From: Pantoea septica
GTDB taxonomy: Bacteria > Pseudomonadota > Gammaproteobacteria > Enterobacterales > Enterobacteriaceae
Direction: 5' to 3'
DNA: 64,000 bases
NCBI RefSeq assembly: GCF_002095575.1
Contig: NZ_MLJJ01000004.1
Location: 62,001 to 126,000, forward strand
A program made the translations under genes and the position numbers. The notes under the pieces are model-generated. The model did not search any database, was not told the origin of the DNA, and was given only the letters and a program-made list of their open reading frames with translations. Every line of letters starts with the position of its first letter. Within the stretch, counting starts at the first letter, position 1. This document shows, piece after piece, positions 33,026 to 43,274 of the stretch.

Positions 33026-34045
33026 TTATACTTTCGGGTTGGTCAGCTCGCCCAGCAGCGGCAGCAGCACCTTGACGCTGTCGCGCGCGCGCAGCGAAAT
33101 GCGGCCCGGCAGCCAGCGATCGAGCCAGGCGAGGTTATCGAGGTCGATCTGATGGCGCGTCGTGCCGTCCGGGAAATGCTTCGAGCGGCTGCGCTGCTGC
33201 GCGCCGTCTTTGCTGCCCAGCGCCCAGTTGCTCGCCGTCACGTCCAGCAGCGGAAAACCCGCCTTATCGAAGGCGTTGGCGGCGTTATAGTCGCGCGCCG
33301 CCATCTGGTGGCTGGCGGCGGGAATGCCGAACTGCTGCGCCAGGCGCAGCGCGCGCTCGCTGGTCTGCTTGCGCACCGCGCGCGGCGTATTGCTGCCGCT
33401 GTTGAAATAGAGATGGTCGCCGGTGATCAGGCTGTTGAGGTCTATTACCAGCAGCGTGTTCTTTTTCTCTTTCTCGCTCATGCGCGCCACATAATCCTGC
33501 ATGCCGCCCAGCGCGGTTTCGCCTGCGCTCAGGGCCACGAAACGCACGCCGTAATGCAGCGGCCGGCGGCTCAGCTGCTGCGCCAGCTCCAGCATCACGC
33601 CCAGCCCTGAGGCGTTGTCGTCGACGCCCTGCAGACGCAGGCCGCCAAGGTTATGCTCGGCGTCGCTGCTGCTGAGCGGCGTCCAGGTGTCGAGATGCGC
33701 CACAATCAGGATCTCCTGCGGCGCGCTGCCGGCGCGAGCGGCGATCACCGAGGTCGCCGTCACTTTATGCCAGCGTAGATCGCCATTGGACTCGCGCCAG
33801 CGGTAGCCGGTATTGAACTGACGGGTATTACTCTGAAAACCGAGCGCGGCGAACTGCTGCTGCAGATAGTCGGCGGCCATCATTTCGGCCGGACTGCCGC
33901 TCATGCGGCCAGGGAAGTAAGTGGCGATGTGACGAAGCTGCTGCTCGGCAAATGCCCCCGGCGCGACGCTGGCGGCCTGGGCGTGCAGAGCGAAACCGCA
34001 ATTCAACAGCGCAGCCAGCGCGGTCAGGCGGAGAAGGGCAAGCAT
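33026..34045 (-). CDS. iap: Iap-like M28 peptidase, probable metal-site variant
   Basis: 339 residues with signal peptide MLALLRLTALAALLNCGFAL...AQA, so periplasmic. It resembles E. coli Iap, the aminopeptidase that trims alkaline phosphatase, throughout (RHIATYFPGRMSGSPAEM, KKNTLLVIDLNSLI, ASNWALGSKDG). H117 and D119 (AHLDTW), the DDNASG aspartate and a late His (TRHQIDLDN) remain. The usual GEEE/GSEE pair reads SAGET (only E176), the LD ligand reads L-N204, and the NDAE/SDH-type motif reads NAAN. It may be inactive or altered. ATG 34045 has AAGGA 7 bp upstream. It is divergent from cysG. Confidence 0.8.
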   Translation of the reverse strand: MLALLRLTALAALLNCGFALHAQAASVAPGAFAEQQLRHIATYFPGRMSGSPAEMMAADYLQQQFAALGFQSNTRQFNTGYRWRESNGDLRWHKVTATSVIAARAGSAPQEILIVAHLDTWTPLSSSDAEHNLGGLRLQGVDDNASGLGVMLELAQQLSRRPLHYGVRFVALSAGETALGGMQDYVARMSEKEKKNTLLVIDLNSLITGDHLYFNSGSNTPRAVRKQTSERALRLAQQFGIPAASHQMAARDYNAANAFDKAGFPLLDVTASNWALGSKDGAQQRSRSKHFPDGTTRHQIDLDNLAWLDRWLPGRISLRARDSVKVLLPLLGELTNPKV

Positions 34046-34259
34046 GGGGTGTTCCTTGTGGGTCATCCTGTGACGAAAAGCCAAAATTTTTTCGCTCTCC
34101 AGTATGAAACTGTGATCGCCATTAAACAATTTGATTCGCTCTGAAAGCCTTGCCAGATCATCCGTTAAGCACATTTTGTTATGAGCTTGCCAGGAGCGTT
34201 ATTCCATTCGGTAACTACTCATTCCAATTCGTAATTTCATCTGCCAGAAGGGCGCAACG

Positions 34260-34265
34260 TATAGT
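34260..34265 (+). promoter_or_regulatory. -10 element of the cysG-cysDNC operon
   Basis: TATAGT, 34 bp before the cysG GTG, in the 254 bp iap-cysG gap. No good -35 is seen, which fits an activator-dependent (CysB) promoter; CysB control is inferred from E. coli cysDNC. Confidence 0.45.
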
Positions 34266-34299
34266 CGCGTTAAATTACGGTTACAACGGCAGGGTTATC

Positions 34300-35715
34300 G
34301 TGGACTATTTGCCTCTTTTCGCCGATCTCAAAGGTCGTCCGGTGCTGGTTGTCGGCGGCGGCGACGTCGCGGCGCGCAAAATTGAACTGCTGCGTCGCGC
34401 TTCCGCGCAGGTGCGCGTGGTGTCGCGCGAGCTCTGCCCCGAACTTCAGGCGCTGCATCAGGAACAGCAGATCGAATGGCTGGCGACGGCGTTCGAGCCG
34501 GCGCAGCTCGACGCGGTTTTTCTCGCCATCGCCGCTACCGACGATAACCTGCTCAACCGTCAGGTTTACGACGAAGCCAACGCCCGTCACCGACTGGTCA
34601 ACGTGGTAGATGACCAGCCGAAGTGCAGCTTTATCTTCCCCTCTATCGTGGACCGCTCTCCGCTGGTGGTCGCAATCTCCTCCAGCGGCACCGCGCCGGT
34701 GCTGGCCCGTATGCTGCGCGAAAAGCTGGAGGCGCTGCTGCCTGCCAGCCTGGGGCAGATGGCGGAGGTCGCGGGCGGCTTTCGCGACCGCGTAAAACAG
34801 CGCTTTGGCCGCATGTCCGATCGCCGCCGCTTCTGGGAGCGCGCCTTTAACGGGCTGTTCGCCAGTCAGATGTCGGCGGGCAACGTGGAAGAAGCGACGC
34901 GCACGCTGGCGCGCGAGCTCAATGAAGAGCCGAACCGCGAAGGCGAGATCATTCTGGTCGGCGCCGGACCCGGCGACAGCGGCCTGCTGACGCTGCGCGG
35001 ACTGCAGGTGATGCAGCTGGCGGACGTAGTGCTTTACGACCATCTGGTCAGCGACGACGTGCTGGATCTGGTGCGCCGCGACGCTGACCGCATCTGCGTC
35101 GGCAAACGCGCCGGCGCGCACTCGGTGCCGCAGGAGGAGACCAATCGCCTGCTGGTAGAGCTGGCGCGCAAAGGCAAACGCGTGGTGCGCCTGAAAGGGG
35201 GCGATCCCTTTATCTTTGGCCGCGGCGGCGAAGAGCTGCAGGCGGCGCAGGAGGCGGGGATCCCCTTCCAGGTGGTGCCCGGCGTGACGGCGGCGGCGGG
35301 CGCTACCGCCTACGCCGGCATTCCGCTGACCCACCGCGATCACGCGCAGAGCGTGCTGTTTATTACCGGCCACTGTCGCGCCGACGGCGACGACATCGAC
35401 TGGCCGTCGCTGGCGCGCGCGCGTCAGACGCTGGCGATCTATATGGGCACGGTAAAGGCAGCGGCGATTAGCGAAGGGCTAATGCGTCACGGCCGCGATC
35501 CCGCGACGCCGGTGGCGGTGATAGGCCGCGGCACGCGGCAGGATCAGCAGGTGCTGACCGGCACGCTGGAACAGCTTGAGACGCTGGCTGCCGCCGCGCC
35601 GACGCCAGCGCTGCTGGTGATCGGGGAAGTAGTGAAGCTGCATGAGCAGCTGGCGTGGTTTCAACATTCTGCACAGCAGGCGACCCGCGAGTCCGCCGTT
35701 GTCACACTGGCTTGA
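34300..35715 (+). CDS. cysG: Siroheme synthase (trifunctional CysG)
   Basis: Makes siroheme from uroporphyrinogen III: dehydrogenase and ferrochelatase in the N-terminal half and SAM methyltransferase in the C-terminal half. 471 residues. The N-half has [19 protein letters not shown] and [20 protein letters not shown]. The C-half has [18 protein letters not shown] and [16 protein letters not shown]. The start is GTG at 34300 (VDYLPLF, matching MDHLPIF of E. coli); upstream in-frame codons cross the promoter. In E. coli cysG is with nirBD; here it leads cysDNC, next to its client pathway. Confidence 0.94.
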   Translation: MDYLPLFADLKGRPVLVVGGGDVAARKIELLRRASAQVRVVSRELCPELQALHQEQQIEWLATAFEPAQLDAVFLAIAATDDNLLNRQVYDEANARHRLVNVVDDQPKCSFIFPSIVDRSPLVVAISSSGTAPVLARMLREKLEALLPASLGQMAEVAGGFRDRVKQRFGRMSDRRRFWERAFNGLFASQMSAGNVEEATRTLARELNEEPNREGEIILVGAGPGDSGLLTLRGLQVMQLADVVLYDHLVSDDVLDLVRRDADRICVGKRAGAHSVPQEETNRLLVELARKGKRVVRLKGGDPFIFGRGGEELQAAQEAGIPFQVVPGVTAAAGATAYAGIPLTHRDHAQSVLFITGHCRADGDDIDWPSLARARQTLAIYMGTVKAAAISEGLMRHGRDPATPVAVIGRGTRQDQQVLTGTLEQLETLAAAAPTPALLVIGEVVKLHEQLAWFQHSAQQATRESAVVTLA

Positions 35716-35724
35716 GGAAAAATC

Positions 35725-36633
35725 ATGGACCAAAAAAGACTCACTCATCTGCGTCAGTTAGAGGCGGAAAGCATTCATATCATCCGCGAGGTCGCAGCGG
35801 AGTTCGGCAATCCGGTAATGATGTACTCCATCGGCAAAGATTCGTCGGTGATGCTGCACCTGGCGCGTAAAGCCTTCTATCCAGGCACGCTGCCGTTTCC
35901 GCTGCTGCACGTCGATACCGGCTGGAAATTTCGCGAGATGTACGCGTTTCGCGATCGCACCGTGAAAGAGATGGGTGCCGAGCTGCTGGTTCACCGCAAT
36001 CCGGAAGGCGTGGCGATGGGCATCAACCCCTTCGTGCACGGCAGCGCGAAGCACACCGACATCATGAAAACCGAAGGGCTGAAGCAGGCGCTGAACAAGT
36101 ATGGCTTTGACGCCGCATTCGGCGGCGCGCGTCGCGACGAAGAGAAGTCGCGCGCCAAAGAGCGCATCTACTCTTTCCGCGACCGTTTCCACCGCTGGGA
36201 TCCGAAGAACCAGCGCCCGGAGCTGTGGCATAACTACAACGGCCAGATCAACAAGGGCGAAAGCATCCGCGTCTTCCCGCTGTCGAACTGGACCGAACTC
36301 GATATCTGGCAGTACATCTTCCTGGAAAACATCGAAATCGTGCCGCTCTATCTCGCCGCGCCGCGCCCGGTGCTGGAGCGCGACGGCATGCTGATGATGG
36401 TGGATGACGACCGTATCGATTTGCAGCCTGGCGAAGTGATCACGCAGCGCATGGTGCGTTTCCGTACCCTTGGCTGCTGGCCGCTTACCGGCGCGGTGGA
36501 GTCCGAGGCGCAGACGCTGCCGGAAATTATCGAAGAGATGCTGGTCTCTACCACCAGCGAACGTCAGGGCCGCGTGATTGACCGCGATCAGTCCGGTTCA
36601 ATGGAACTGAAAAAACGTCAGGGTTATTTCTAA
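35725..36633 (+). CDS. cysD: Sulfate adenylyltransferase subunit 2
   Basis: ATP sulfurylase catalytic subunit, which forms APS from ATP and sulfate together with the CysN GTPase. 302 residues (E. coli 302). The PP-loop is [19 protein letters not shown], followed by [16 protein letters not shown]. It begins 9 bp after cysG with TGAGGAAAAATC as ribosome site, so it is in the same operon. Confidence 0.97.
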   Translation: MDQKRLTHLRQLEAESIHIIREVAAEFGNPVMMYSIGKDSSVMLHLARKAFYPGTLPFPLLHVDTGWKFREMYAFRDRTVKEMGAELLVHRNPEGVAMGINPFVHGSAKHTDIMKTEGLKQALNKYGFDAAFGGARRDEEKSRAKERIYSFRDRFHRWDPKNQRPELWHNYNGQINKGESIRVFPLSNWTELDIWQYIFLENIEIVPLYLAAPRPVLERDGMLMMVDDDRIDLQPGEVITQRMVRFRTLGCWPLTGAVESEAQTLPEIIEEMLVSTTSERQGRVIDRDQSGSMELKKRQGYF

Positions 36634-36643
36634 GGAGACGCAG

Positions 36644-38071
36644 ATGAACACCGTTATTGCACAACAGATTGCCGATCAGGGCGGCGTGGAAGCCTGGCTG
36701 ACCGCGCAACAGCATAAAAGTCTGCTGCGTTTTCTCACCTGCGGCAGCGTCGACGACGGCAAAAGCACGCTGATCGGCCGCCTGCTGCACGATACGCGTC
36801 AGATTTATGAAGATCAGCTCTCCTCGCTGCACAACGACAGCAAGCGTCACGGCACCCAGGGCGAGAAGCTCGACCTGGCGCTGCTGGTGGACGGGCTGCA
36901 GGCGGAGCGCGAGCAGGGCATCACCATCGACGTGGCCTACCGCTACTTCTCAACTGAGAAGCGTAAATTTATTATCGCCGACACGCCGGGGCACGAGCAG
37001 TACACCCGCAACATGGCCACCGGCGCCTCGACCTGCGATCTGGCGATCCTGCTGATCGACGCGCGCAAAGGCGTGCTGGATCAGACCCGTCGCCACAGCT
37101 TTATCTCGACGCTGCTGGGCATTAAGCATCTGGTGGTGGCGATCAACAAAATGGACCTGGTGGAGTACCGTCAGGAGACCTTTGAGCAGATTAAACAGGA
37201 TTACCTCGACTTCGCGGCGCAGCTGCCGGAAGACCTGGATATCCGCTTCGTGCCGATGTCGGCGCTGGAGGGCGACAACGTCGCCACCCCGAGCCAGACC
37301 ATGCCGTGGTACAGCGGCCCGACGCTGCTCGACGTGCTGGAGACCGTCGAGGTGAAGCGCGTGGTGGATCAGCAGCCGATGCGCTTCCCGGTGCAGTACG
37401 TTAACCGTCCGAACCTGGATTTCCGCGGCTATGCGGGTACGCTCGCCTCCGGCGCGGTGCGGGTCGGCCAGCGCGTGAAGGTGCTGCCGTCGGGCGTGGA
37501 GTCCACCGTGGCGCGCATCGTTACTTTTGACGGCGACCTGCAGGAAGCGGGCGCGGGCGAAGCCATTACCCTGGTGCTGAACGACGAGATCGATATCAGC
37601 CGCGGCGATCTGCTGGTCGACAGCGACGCCGAGCTGGAGGCGGTGCAGTCCGCCACCGTGGACGTGGTATGGATGGCGGAGCAGCCGCTGCAGCCGGGCC
37701 AGAGCTACGACATTAAAATCGCCGGCAAAAAGGCGCGCGGCCGCGTGGAGAAAGTTATTCATCAGGTCGAGATCAACACGCTGGAGAGACGCGCCGCCGA
37801 GACGCTGCCGCTGAACGGCATCGGCCTGGTGGAAATGACCTTCGACGAACCGATGGTGCTGGATAAATACCAGCAGAACCCGGTGACCGGCGGCATGATC
37901 TTTATCGATCGCCTGAGCAACGTCACCGTCGGCGCAGGCATGATCCATGAGCCGCTGAGCGGCGCGGCGCGGCAAGCGGGCCAGTTCAGCGCGTTCGAGC
38001 TGGAGCTGAACGCGCTGATCCGCCGCCACTTCCCGCACTGGAACGCGCGCGATCTGCTGGGCGGTGAGTAA
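36644..38071 (+). CDS. cysN: Sulfate adenylyltransferase subunit 1 (GTPase)
   Basis: EF-Tu-like GTPase that drives APS formation by CysD. 475 residues. G1 is [16 protein letters not shown]2 lies in [14 protein letters not shown]3 is DTPGHEQY and G4 is NKMD. Two beta-barrel domains follow. No APS-kinase fusion is present; CysC is separate. The stop overlaps the cysC start (TAATG). Confidence 0.97.
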   Translation: MNTVIAQQIADQGGVEAWLTAQQHKSLLRFLTCGSVDDGKSTLIGRLLHDTRQIYEDQLSSLHNDSKRHGTQGEKLDLALLVDGLQAEREQGITIDVAYRYFSTEKRKFIIADTPGHEQYTRNMATGASTCDLAILLIDARKGVLDQTRRHSFISTLLGIKHLVVAINKMDLVEYRQETFEQIKQDYLDFAAQLPEDLDIRFVPMSALEGDNVATPSQTMPWYSGPTLLDVLETVEVKRVVDQQPMRFPVQYVNRPNLDFRGYAGTLASGAVRVGQRVKVLPSGVESTVARIVTFDGDLQEAGAGEAITLVLNDEIDISRGDLLVDSDAELEAVQSATVDVVWMAEQPLQPGQSYDIKIAGKKARGRVEKVIHQVEINTLERRAAETLPLNGIGLVEMTFDEPMVLDKYQQNPVTGGMIFIDRLSNVTVGAGMIHEPLSGAARQAGQFSAFELELNALIRRHFPHWNARDLLGGE

Positions 38072-38676
38072 TGGCGCAGCACGATGAAAACGTGGTGTGG
38101 CACGATCATCCGGTGACGCGCGAGGCGCGCGAGCGGCAGCACGGCCATCAGGGCGCGGTGCTGTGGTTCACGGGGTTGTCCGGCTCCGGTAAATCGACGG
38201 TGGCCGGCGCGCTGGAGCAGGCGCTGCACCGGCTCGGCGTCAGTACCTATTTGCTTGACGGCGACAACGTGCGCCACGGTCTTTGCCGCGATCTGGGCTT
38301 TAGCGACGCGGATCGGAAAGAGAATATCCGCCGCGTCGGCGAAGTGGCGAAGCTGATGGTGGATGCGGGGCTGGTGGTGCTTACCGCCTTTATCTCGCCG
38401 CACCGCGCCGAGCGGCAGATGGTGCGTGATATGCTGCCAGCGGGACGCTTTATTGAAGTGTTCGTCGATACGCCGCTGGCCATCTGCGAGGCACGCGACC
38501 CTAAGGGGTTATATCGCAAGGCACGCGCGGGCGAGCTGAAGAACTTTACGGGCATCGACGCCGTTTACGAAGCGCCGTCTGAGGCGGAAATTCATCTCAA
38601 CGGTGAGCAACCAGTGAGAGAGCTGGAAGCGGAGATGTTGATGCAGCTCAGCGCGCGCCATATTATCCGCTCCTGA
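38071..38676 (+). CDS. cysC: APS kinase
   Basis: Phosphorylates APS to PAPS for CysH. 201 residues (E. coli 201). P-loop [14 protein letters not shown], then [15 protein letters not shown] and the kinase lid [19 protein letters not shown]. It is the last gene of cysG-DNC. In E. coli, ygbE-ftsB follows; here the flagellar island begins at once, and base composition changes. Confidence 0.96.
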   Translation: MAQHDENVVWHDHPVTREARERQHGHQGAVLWFTGLSGSGKSTVAGALEQALHRLGVSTYLLDGDNVRHGLCRDLGFSDADRKENIRRVGEVAKLMVDAGLVVLTAFISPHRAERQMVRDMLPAGRFIEVFVDTPLAICEARDPKGLYRKARAGELKNFTGIDAVYEAPSEAEIHLNGEQPVRELEAEMLMQLSARHIIRS

Positions 38677-38689
38677 ATGGCAGGAGCGG
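38667..38689. repeat. Inverted repeat at the cysC end / island boundary
   Basis: CCGCTCCTG, loop AATGG, CAGGAGCGG; it includes the cysC stop codon. There is no T run on either side, but cysC and flgN converge here, so it may limit read-through. Confidence 0.55.
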
Positions 38690-38702
38690 CAGTGGTTAAG
38701 GG

Positions 38703-39146
38703 TCAGGCCGTAATATTGTAAGCCCGACCCGCGCCGGGCTGCATGGTTTTCCCTTTTTGACCGTATAGCGACAGGCCAGCCCCTGCCTTATCAACGGCGC
38801 TGCGAAAACCAGCAGCGTTGTTCATCTGTTTTTGCAGCAGTTCACCGTTTTGCCGGTTAAGATCGTCGCTCGCTTTTACCTGCTGCACGATCTGTTGCCA
38901 GCACTGTGACAGCACCGCATGCCCATCGTAAGGTGTCGCCAGGCTCAGCTCCTGCTCCAGCCGCCTGCGTTGCTCGTCATAGTGAGCGATAGTCGCCAGC
39001 AGGCGGCTTTTATGATCGGAAATAATTTGCAGCGACACCGGATTCACTTTCAGCGCGCTAAGTTGCTTGTTCTCTTCCTGCAAAATGGGCTGCAGTTTTT
39101 GCAGCGCCTCGATCAGTTGGGTAAGAAGGGTATGTAACTTGTTCAT
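38703..39146 (-). CDS. flgN: Flagellar export chaperone for FlgK and FlgL
   Basis: 147 residues, mostly helical (LIEALQKLQPILQEENKQLS; ATIAHYDEQRRRLEQELSLA), as for FlgN, which holds the hook-filament junction proteins before export. Length is near E. coli FlgN (138). It is last in the flgA-flgM-flgN minus-strand group, 22 bp after flgM. The identification rests on position and helical pattern more than on strong motifs. Confidence 0.85.
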   Translation of the reverse strand: MNKLHTLLTQLIEALQKLQPILQEENKQLSALKVNPVSLQIISDHKSRLLATIAHYDEQRRRLEQELSLATPYDGHAVLSQCWQQIVQQVKASDDLNRQNGELLQKQMNNAAGFRSAVDKAGAGLSLYGQKGKTMQPGAGRAYNITA

Positions 39147-39168
39147 GATTTACGTTAATTCAATCTGA

Positions 39169-39465
39169 CTATCGGCCCGTCTCAATCACATGACGTACCA
39201 GCTTGCCGGCAATGTCGTGACTGTCGATGTGATACTCGCCCGCAGCCAGTGCCTGCTGGATAGCCGTAACGCGATGCATATCGACATCGTTGGTGTCACG
39301 GCTGGCAATTTTCTGTGCCGTTTCGCTGATATGGACGCTGGTCACCGAGCGGCTGCAGGGTTTCTGGCCATTCACCGAAGCGGCAGGCGTTTTCGCTGCG
39401 AAGGTTTCACGCTCAAAGGCAGTTGGCGAAACAGCTTGTGTCGCTAGTGTCCCCTCAATACTCAT
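39169..39465 (-). CDS. flgM: Anti-sigma-28 factor FlgM
   Basis: 98 residues (E. coli 97). It binds FliA until the hook is finished, then is exported. The N-terminus MSIEGTLATQAVSPTAFERE resembles MSIDRTS, and the C-terminal binding part reads DVDMHRVTAIQQALAAGEYH...DIAGKLVRHVIETGR, matching the ERVEALK...GELK pattern. ATG 39465 has GAGGTG just upstream; a longer frame to 39498 lacks support. It should hold the product of fliA at 52443. Confidence 0.9.
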   Translation of the reverse strand: MSIEGTLATQAVSPTAFERETFAAKTPAASVNGQKPCSRSVTSVHISETAQKIASRDTNDVDMHRVTAIQQALAAGEYHIDSHDIAGKLVRHVIETGR

Positions 39466-39504
39466 ATTACACCTCAATCTGTTTTTTCTTGCCGTCATCT
39501 CTTA

Positions 39505-39530
39505 ATAACGGTGCGGCCAAAAAAACTAAA
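39505..39530 (-). promoter_or_regulatory. Possible sigma-28 promoter of flgMN
   Basis: On the minus strand, TTTAGTTT (39523-39530) and ACCGTTAT (39505-39512), with a 10 bp gap, resemble TAAAGTTT-N11-GCCGATAA. This fits the class 3 control of flgM known in E. coli. The match is imperfect. Confidence 0.35.
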
Positions 39531-39531
39531 A

Positions 39532-40254
39532 TTATCTTTGCTCACTTATTCTTACCGCGCCGTCGGCACTTATGATGCCGCTGACAATCCGACCCGATTT
39601 CATTCTGACCTTGAGCGGATGGCCTGCCGCTGCGTTAGCCATTGCTTTACCCTGAGCGCGAATCTCAAACCCTGCGCCGCTACTGATGACGTCGACACTT
39701 TTTCCCGTCACCGCCAGCCATTGCTGGCGAAGCTGGTTTTTTACCAGCAGGTCACCCGCTTGCAGTATGCGAGTAGGTATCGCGTCAATAACCGACTCGT
39801 TAGTAAAGATCGTCGCTGACGGCACATGACTGAGCGATCCCCTGAACGGGCGAATATCCCGCTCCGTGATGCGCTGGCCCGCCTGTAACGCACGGGTGGT
39901 GATCCAGTAGCTTCCCTCAGCCTCTACGCGAATCTGTATAAAAGTGCGCCGGGTCCCGCACTGTGCCAGGACGGTGCGATTGCCTGTCAGGCGAATGCTT
40001 TCAGGCACCTTAAGCGCGGGGGTCGCGCAGAGGCCCGCCATTTTTTCGGCCGGCGTGAGCAGCGTAGCGTGCTGCTGTACAGCGTCGCCATATTTCTGCT
40101 TTGCACGCGCGGCTAATACCTGATCTATTTTTTCGTTAATCATCTTACTGACTGAGTCCGTTTTGGCCGATAAAGCCACTGCGGGAGAGGAGGAGAATAG
40201 AAATAGAAAGCATATAATGCATCGCTTAATTTCATGCATCGCGTAAGAGACCAT
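39532..40254 (-). CDS. flgA: Flagellar P-ring assembly chaperone FlgA
   Basis: 240 residues with a signal peptide (RCIICFLFLFSSSPAVALSA). It helps FlgI assemble into the P ring in the periplasm. The C-terminal SAF-type domain (TTRALQAGQRITERDIRPFR; AGDLLVKNQLRQQWLAVTGK) and the ending KVRMKSGRIVSGIISADGAV are typical. The start may be ATG 40254 or ATG 40239; neither has a strong ribosome site. It is divergent from flgB. Confidence 0.92.
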   Translation of the reverse strand: MVSYAMHEIKRCIICFLFLFSSSPAVALSAKTDSVSKMINEKIDQVLAARAKQKYGDAVQQHATLLTPAEKMAGLCATPALKVPESIRLTGNRTVLAQCGTRRTFIQIRVEAEGSYWITTRALQAGQRITERDIRPFRGSLSHVPSATIFTNESVIDAIPTRILQAGDLLVKNQLRQQWLAVTGKSVDVISSGAGFEIRAQGKAMANAAAGHPLKVRMKSGRIVSGIISADGAVRISEQR

Positions 40255-40486
40255 TTTTCACTGCTGGAGGGTAACAGGAGAAGTATTATACGTTAAACAA
40301 ACAGCAGGGAAATTGTTTAAATGCGCACAGGTGTGACTCTATTTAGGGCGTTTAGTTTTGCTGCAGCGAGATTGAGTTATTAACTTGCAATATGCGCCAG
40401 GAATTGTCGGCTGCTTATGTTTTTATATTTCGTACTCTCCCTCTAAACTCCCTGGCTATATATCCTTATTTGTCAGCGGAAAAACT
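40255..40486. promoter_or_regulatory. flgA-flgB divergent control region
   Basis: A 232 bp AT-rich gap between flgA (minus) and flgB (plus). In E. coli this gap holds FlhDC-dependent class 2 promoters for both directions. I cannot place FlhDC boxes by eye. Confidence 0.45.
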
Positions 40487-40897
40487 ATGATCGACAGGCT
40501 TGATAACGAGCTGAGGTTTCAGCAGCAGGCGCTTAATTTGCTTGATCGGAGACAGGAAGTCCTGGCATCAAATATTGCGAATGCCGATACGCCAGGTTAT
40601 CTGGCTCGCGATATCGATTTTAGCAAATCTTTAAAAACTGCCCTGATGCGGCAACATGATAATAATTCGCTCACATTGAATTTAACGTCTGGTCGCCATA
40701 TCAGCGCGCAGGCTAAAGGCGTTAATCATGAAGCGCTTCTTTATCGTATTCCCGATCAGCCCAGCGCCGATGGCAATACGGTGGACATGGATCGCGAACG
40801 CGTTAACTTCGCAGATAACAGCGTTAAATACCAGTCGAGCCTGACGTTTCTCGGGTCACAAATCAAAAGCATGATGAGCGTGATTAATCAGGGGTAA
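40487..40897 (+). CDS. flgB: Flagellar proximal rod protein FlgB
   Basis: 136 residues (E. coli 138). [20 protein letters not shown] is followed by [20 protein letters not shown], the rod-family N-terminal motif. ATG 40487 aligns with E. coli FlgB; an upstream extension to 40385 crosses the leader. It is the first gene of flgBCDEFGHIJ, which runs with small gaps to 47706. Confidence 0.95.
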   Translation: MIDRLDNELRFQQQALNLLDRRQEVLASNIANADTPGYLARDIDFSKSLKTALMRQHDNNSLTLNLTSGRHISAQAKGVNHEALLYRIPDQPSADGNTVDMDRERVNFADNSVKYQSSLTFLGSQIKSMMSVINQG

Positions 40898-40905
40898 AAA
40901 GCGTT

Positions 40906-41310
40906 ATGTCACTTTTCAGTATCTTTCATATTGCCGGATCGGCAATGCAGGCGCAGTCACAGCGCCTTAACGTTAGCGCCAGCAATATGGCCAATGCTGA
41001 TAGCGTCGCTGGGCCAGATATGCAGCCTTATCGTGCACGCCAGGTTATTTTTCGCACAGAGAGCCAAAACGACGAAGCGATTGGAGGCGTGCGCGTAACG
41101 GATGTTGTCGAGAGCACCGCGCCAGATCGTCTGGTCTACGAGCCGGGCAATCCGCTGGCCGACGATAAAGGTTATATCCGTAAGCCCAATGTGGATGTCG
41201 TGGGGGAAATGGTCAATACCCTTTCCGCTTCTCGCAGCTATCAGGCGAATGTGGATGTCATGAATACAGCCAAAACGCTGATGTTAAAAACGCTGACGCT
41301 GGGTCAATAA
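40906..41310 (+). CDS. flgC: Flagellar proximal rod protein FlgC
   Basis: 134 residues, as in E. coli. [29 protein letters not shown], and the C-terminal [20 protein letters not shown], where the rod and hook family forms its coiled coil. Starts 8 bp after flgB. Confidence 0.95.
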   Translation: MSLFSIFHIAGSAMQAQSQRLNVSASNMANADSVAGPDMQPYRARQVIFRTESQNDEAIGGVRVTDVVESTAPDRLVYEPGNPLADDKGYIRKPNVDVVGEMVNTLSASRSYQANVDVMNTAKTLMLKTLTLGQ

Positions 41311-41321
41311 GGATAATAAAC

Positions 41322-42002
41322 ATGGCCGTTTCTCCGGTAATGAATTCAGGCACAGCAAGATCGGTTTCTGACAGCAGCGGTGGTGGCAACAGCATTAATG
41401 ATATTACCAATAATTTCATGACGCTGCTGGTGGCGCAGATGCAGAATCAGGACCCCACCAACCCAATGGATAATAACCAGCTCACTTCGCAGCTGGCGCA
41501 GCTGAATACCGCGTCGGGCATTCAGCAGCTGAATACCACCCTGAACAGTGTCGGTACGCTGGTCACCAGTATGCAGCAGATGAACGCCGCAGACTGGGTA
41601 GGTCGTACGGTTCTGATTGACGGTAAACCCGTGGTTTCTACCGCGGACGAGGGCAATAAAGAGTTTGGCCTTTCGCTGAATCGCGATGCTGAAAAGATCA
41701 CCGTAACGTTAACTGACAGTGAAGGTAACGCCTATACCGCGCAGCTGAAAGACGTCAAAGCCGGGGTTCACAAATACGCCCTTGACGATCTCACCGATTT
41801 TCAGCCCAGCGATCCGAGGGAACAGGCAGATACCCGCTTCGATGTCTCCTTTAGCGCGGAAAACAGCGACGGTGACGTTCCAGACATTACTGCGCTTAAA
41901 AAAGCGCGGGTGGACAGCGTCTCCTTTACCCAGTCAGGCGCCGTGCTGCAGCTGGGCGTCGACGGGACGGCTGCCCTGGGCGACATCTACATGATCGAAT
42001 GA
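41322..42002 (+). CDS. flgD: Flagellar hook cap FlgD
   Basis: 226 residues. It sits at the tip of the growing hook and is needed for FlgE polymerisation. NFMTLLVAQMQNQDPTNPMD and NNQLTSQLAQLNTASGIQQL are the family signature; a Tudor/FnIII-like C-terminal part follows. AAGGATAATAAAC precedes the ATG. Confidence 0.95.
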   Translation: MAVSPVMNSGTARSVSDSSGGGNSINDITNNFMTLLVAQMQNQDPTNPMDNNQLTSQLAQLNTASGIQQLNTTLNSVGTLVTSMQQMNAADWVGRTVLIDGKPVVSTADEGNKEFGLSLNRDAEKITVTLTDSEGNAYTAQLKDVKAGVHKYALDDLTDFQPSDPREQADTRFDVSFSAENSDGDVPDITALKKARVDSVSFTQSGAVLQLGVDGTAALGDIYMIE

Positions 42003-42038
42003 TTTTTCTTTTATCTAACTCAACACCAGGAAATTTTC

Positions 42039-43265
42039 ATGAGCTTTTCACAGGGTCTCAGTGGGTTAAGTGCCGCCTCGCAGGCGCTTGATGTCGTCGG
42101 CAATAATATTGCCAACTCCCAAACCGTTGGATTTAAGTCCGGCTCTATCGCTTTTGCAGACGTGTTTGCTGGTTCCCAGATCGGCATGGGCGTTCAGGTT
42201 GCTGGCGTCAATCAGAACTTCAGCGACGGTGTACTGGGCGCAGGCAGCAGCGCTCTCGATATGGGTATCCAGGGGAACGGCTTTTTTCGTCTGACTGACG
42301 ACGCTGGCCGCGTCTTCTATAGCCGCAACGGGCAGTTTCAGAAAGACGCTAACGGCTACATCATCAACAACCAGGGCATGTTTCTCAACGGCTATCAGGC
42401 GACCGGCACGCCGCCCGCTATTCAGCCCGGCGCGTCTGTTGGGCCCATCCAGATCCCTGGCGGTGAGATGATGGCGCGCGCTTCAGATGCCGGCACCCTC
42501 AACGGCAATCTGGATTCAGGAAGCGAAGCGATCGATCAGACTGAACATCCCTTCGATCCGGCCGACGGCAAAAGCTATAGCTCGGTCGTTCAGGTAGAGG
42601 CTTACGATAGCCTGGGTAATCAGCACACCGTCAATGTTTACTACGTGAAAACCGGTGACAACAGCTGGAAGGTCTATAGCAACGACGCTACAGCACCCTC
42701 CACCGATGGTAACGGCAAGGCGCTTTATCAGGAAGCTGATCTGAACTTTGACTCTTCCGGTCAGCTGGTGACCAATCCGGCATCGCTGGCAATACAGAGT
42801 GCTGCTTATAAAGGCGGCGAGCCGCTGGATTTCGCGCTGGACCTGTCTGGCACCACTCAGCAGGCGACTGAAACCTCCATGAATTCGCCGACCACGACAG
42901 GCTATGCGCCCGGCCAGATGACCGGCTACACCGTGGGTGATAATGGCCAGATCATCGCTTCCTACAGCAACGGCGAACAGCAGCTGCTGGGCCAGGTCGT
43001 TCTGAGCAACTTCGCTAATCCAGGTGGCCTGGATCCAAAAGGCAACAACTGCTGGCAGGAAAGCCCCGCCTCAGGCCAGCCGGTAACCGGTATTTCCGGC
43101 ACGGGTAACCTGGGCACGCTTTACGGCAACAGGCTTGAAGCCTCAAACGTTGATTTGAGCCAACAGATGGTCAACATGATCGTTTATCAGCGTAATTATC
43201 AGTCCAATTCTCAAACCATCAAAACCCAGTCTGAAATCATGCAAACGCTGGTTAACCTGGGGTAA
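42039..43265 (+). CDS. flgE: Flagellar hook protein FlgE
   Basis: 408 residues (E. coli 402). N-terminal SFSQGLSGLSAASQALDVVG with NNIANSQTVGFKSG, C-terminal EASNVDLSQQMVNMIVYQRN. The middle domains form the outer hook surface. Ribosome site CCAGGAAATTTTC. Confidence 0.96.
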   Translation: MSFSQGLSGLSAASQALDVVGNNIANSQTVGFKSGSIAFADVFAGSQIGMGVQVAGVNQNFSDGVLGAGSSALDMGIQGNGFFRLTDDAGRVFYSRNGQFQKDANGYIINNQGMFLNGYQATGTPPAIQPGASVGPIQIPGGEMMARASDAGTLNGNLDSGSEAIDQTEHPFDPADGKSYSSVVQVEAYDSLGNQHTVNVYYVKTGDNSWKVYSNDATAPSTDGNGKALYQEADLNFDSSGQLVTNPASLAIQSAAYKGGEPLDFALDLSGTTQQATETSMNSPTTTGYAPGQMTGYTVGDNGQIIASYSNGEQQLLGQVVLSNFANPGGLDPKGNNCWQESPASGQPVTGISGTGNLGTLYGNRLEASNVDLSQQMVNMIVYQRNYQSNSQTIKTQSEIMQTLVNLG

Positions 43266-43274
43266 TGGGCTGAT

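Noticed and set aside
34046..34174. Longer Iap start at 34174
   Set aside because: The signal peptide and an AAGGA ribosome site define ATG 34045; the extension would put charged residues before the signal sequence.
32975..34299. CRISPR array next to iap
   Set aside because: No repeated 28-29 base units with spacers are present on reading through the gaps; iap merely marks where E. coli has one.
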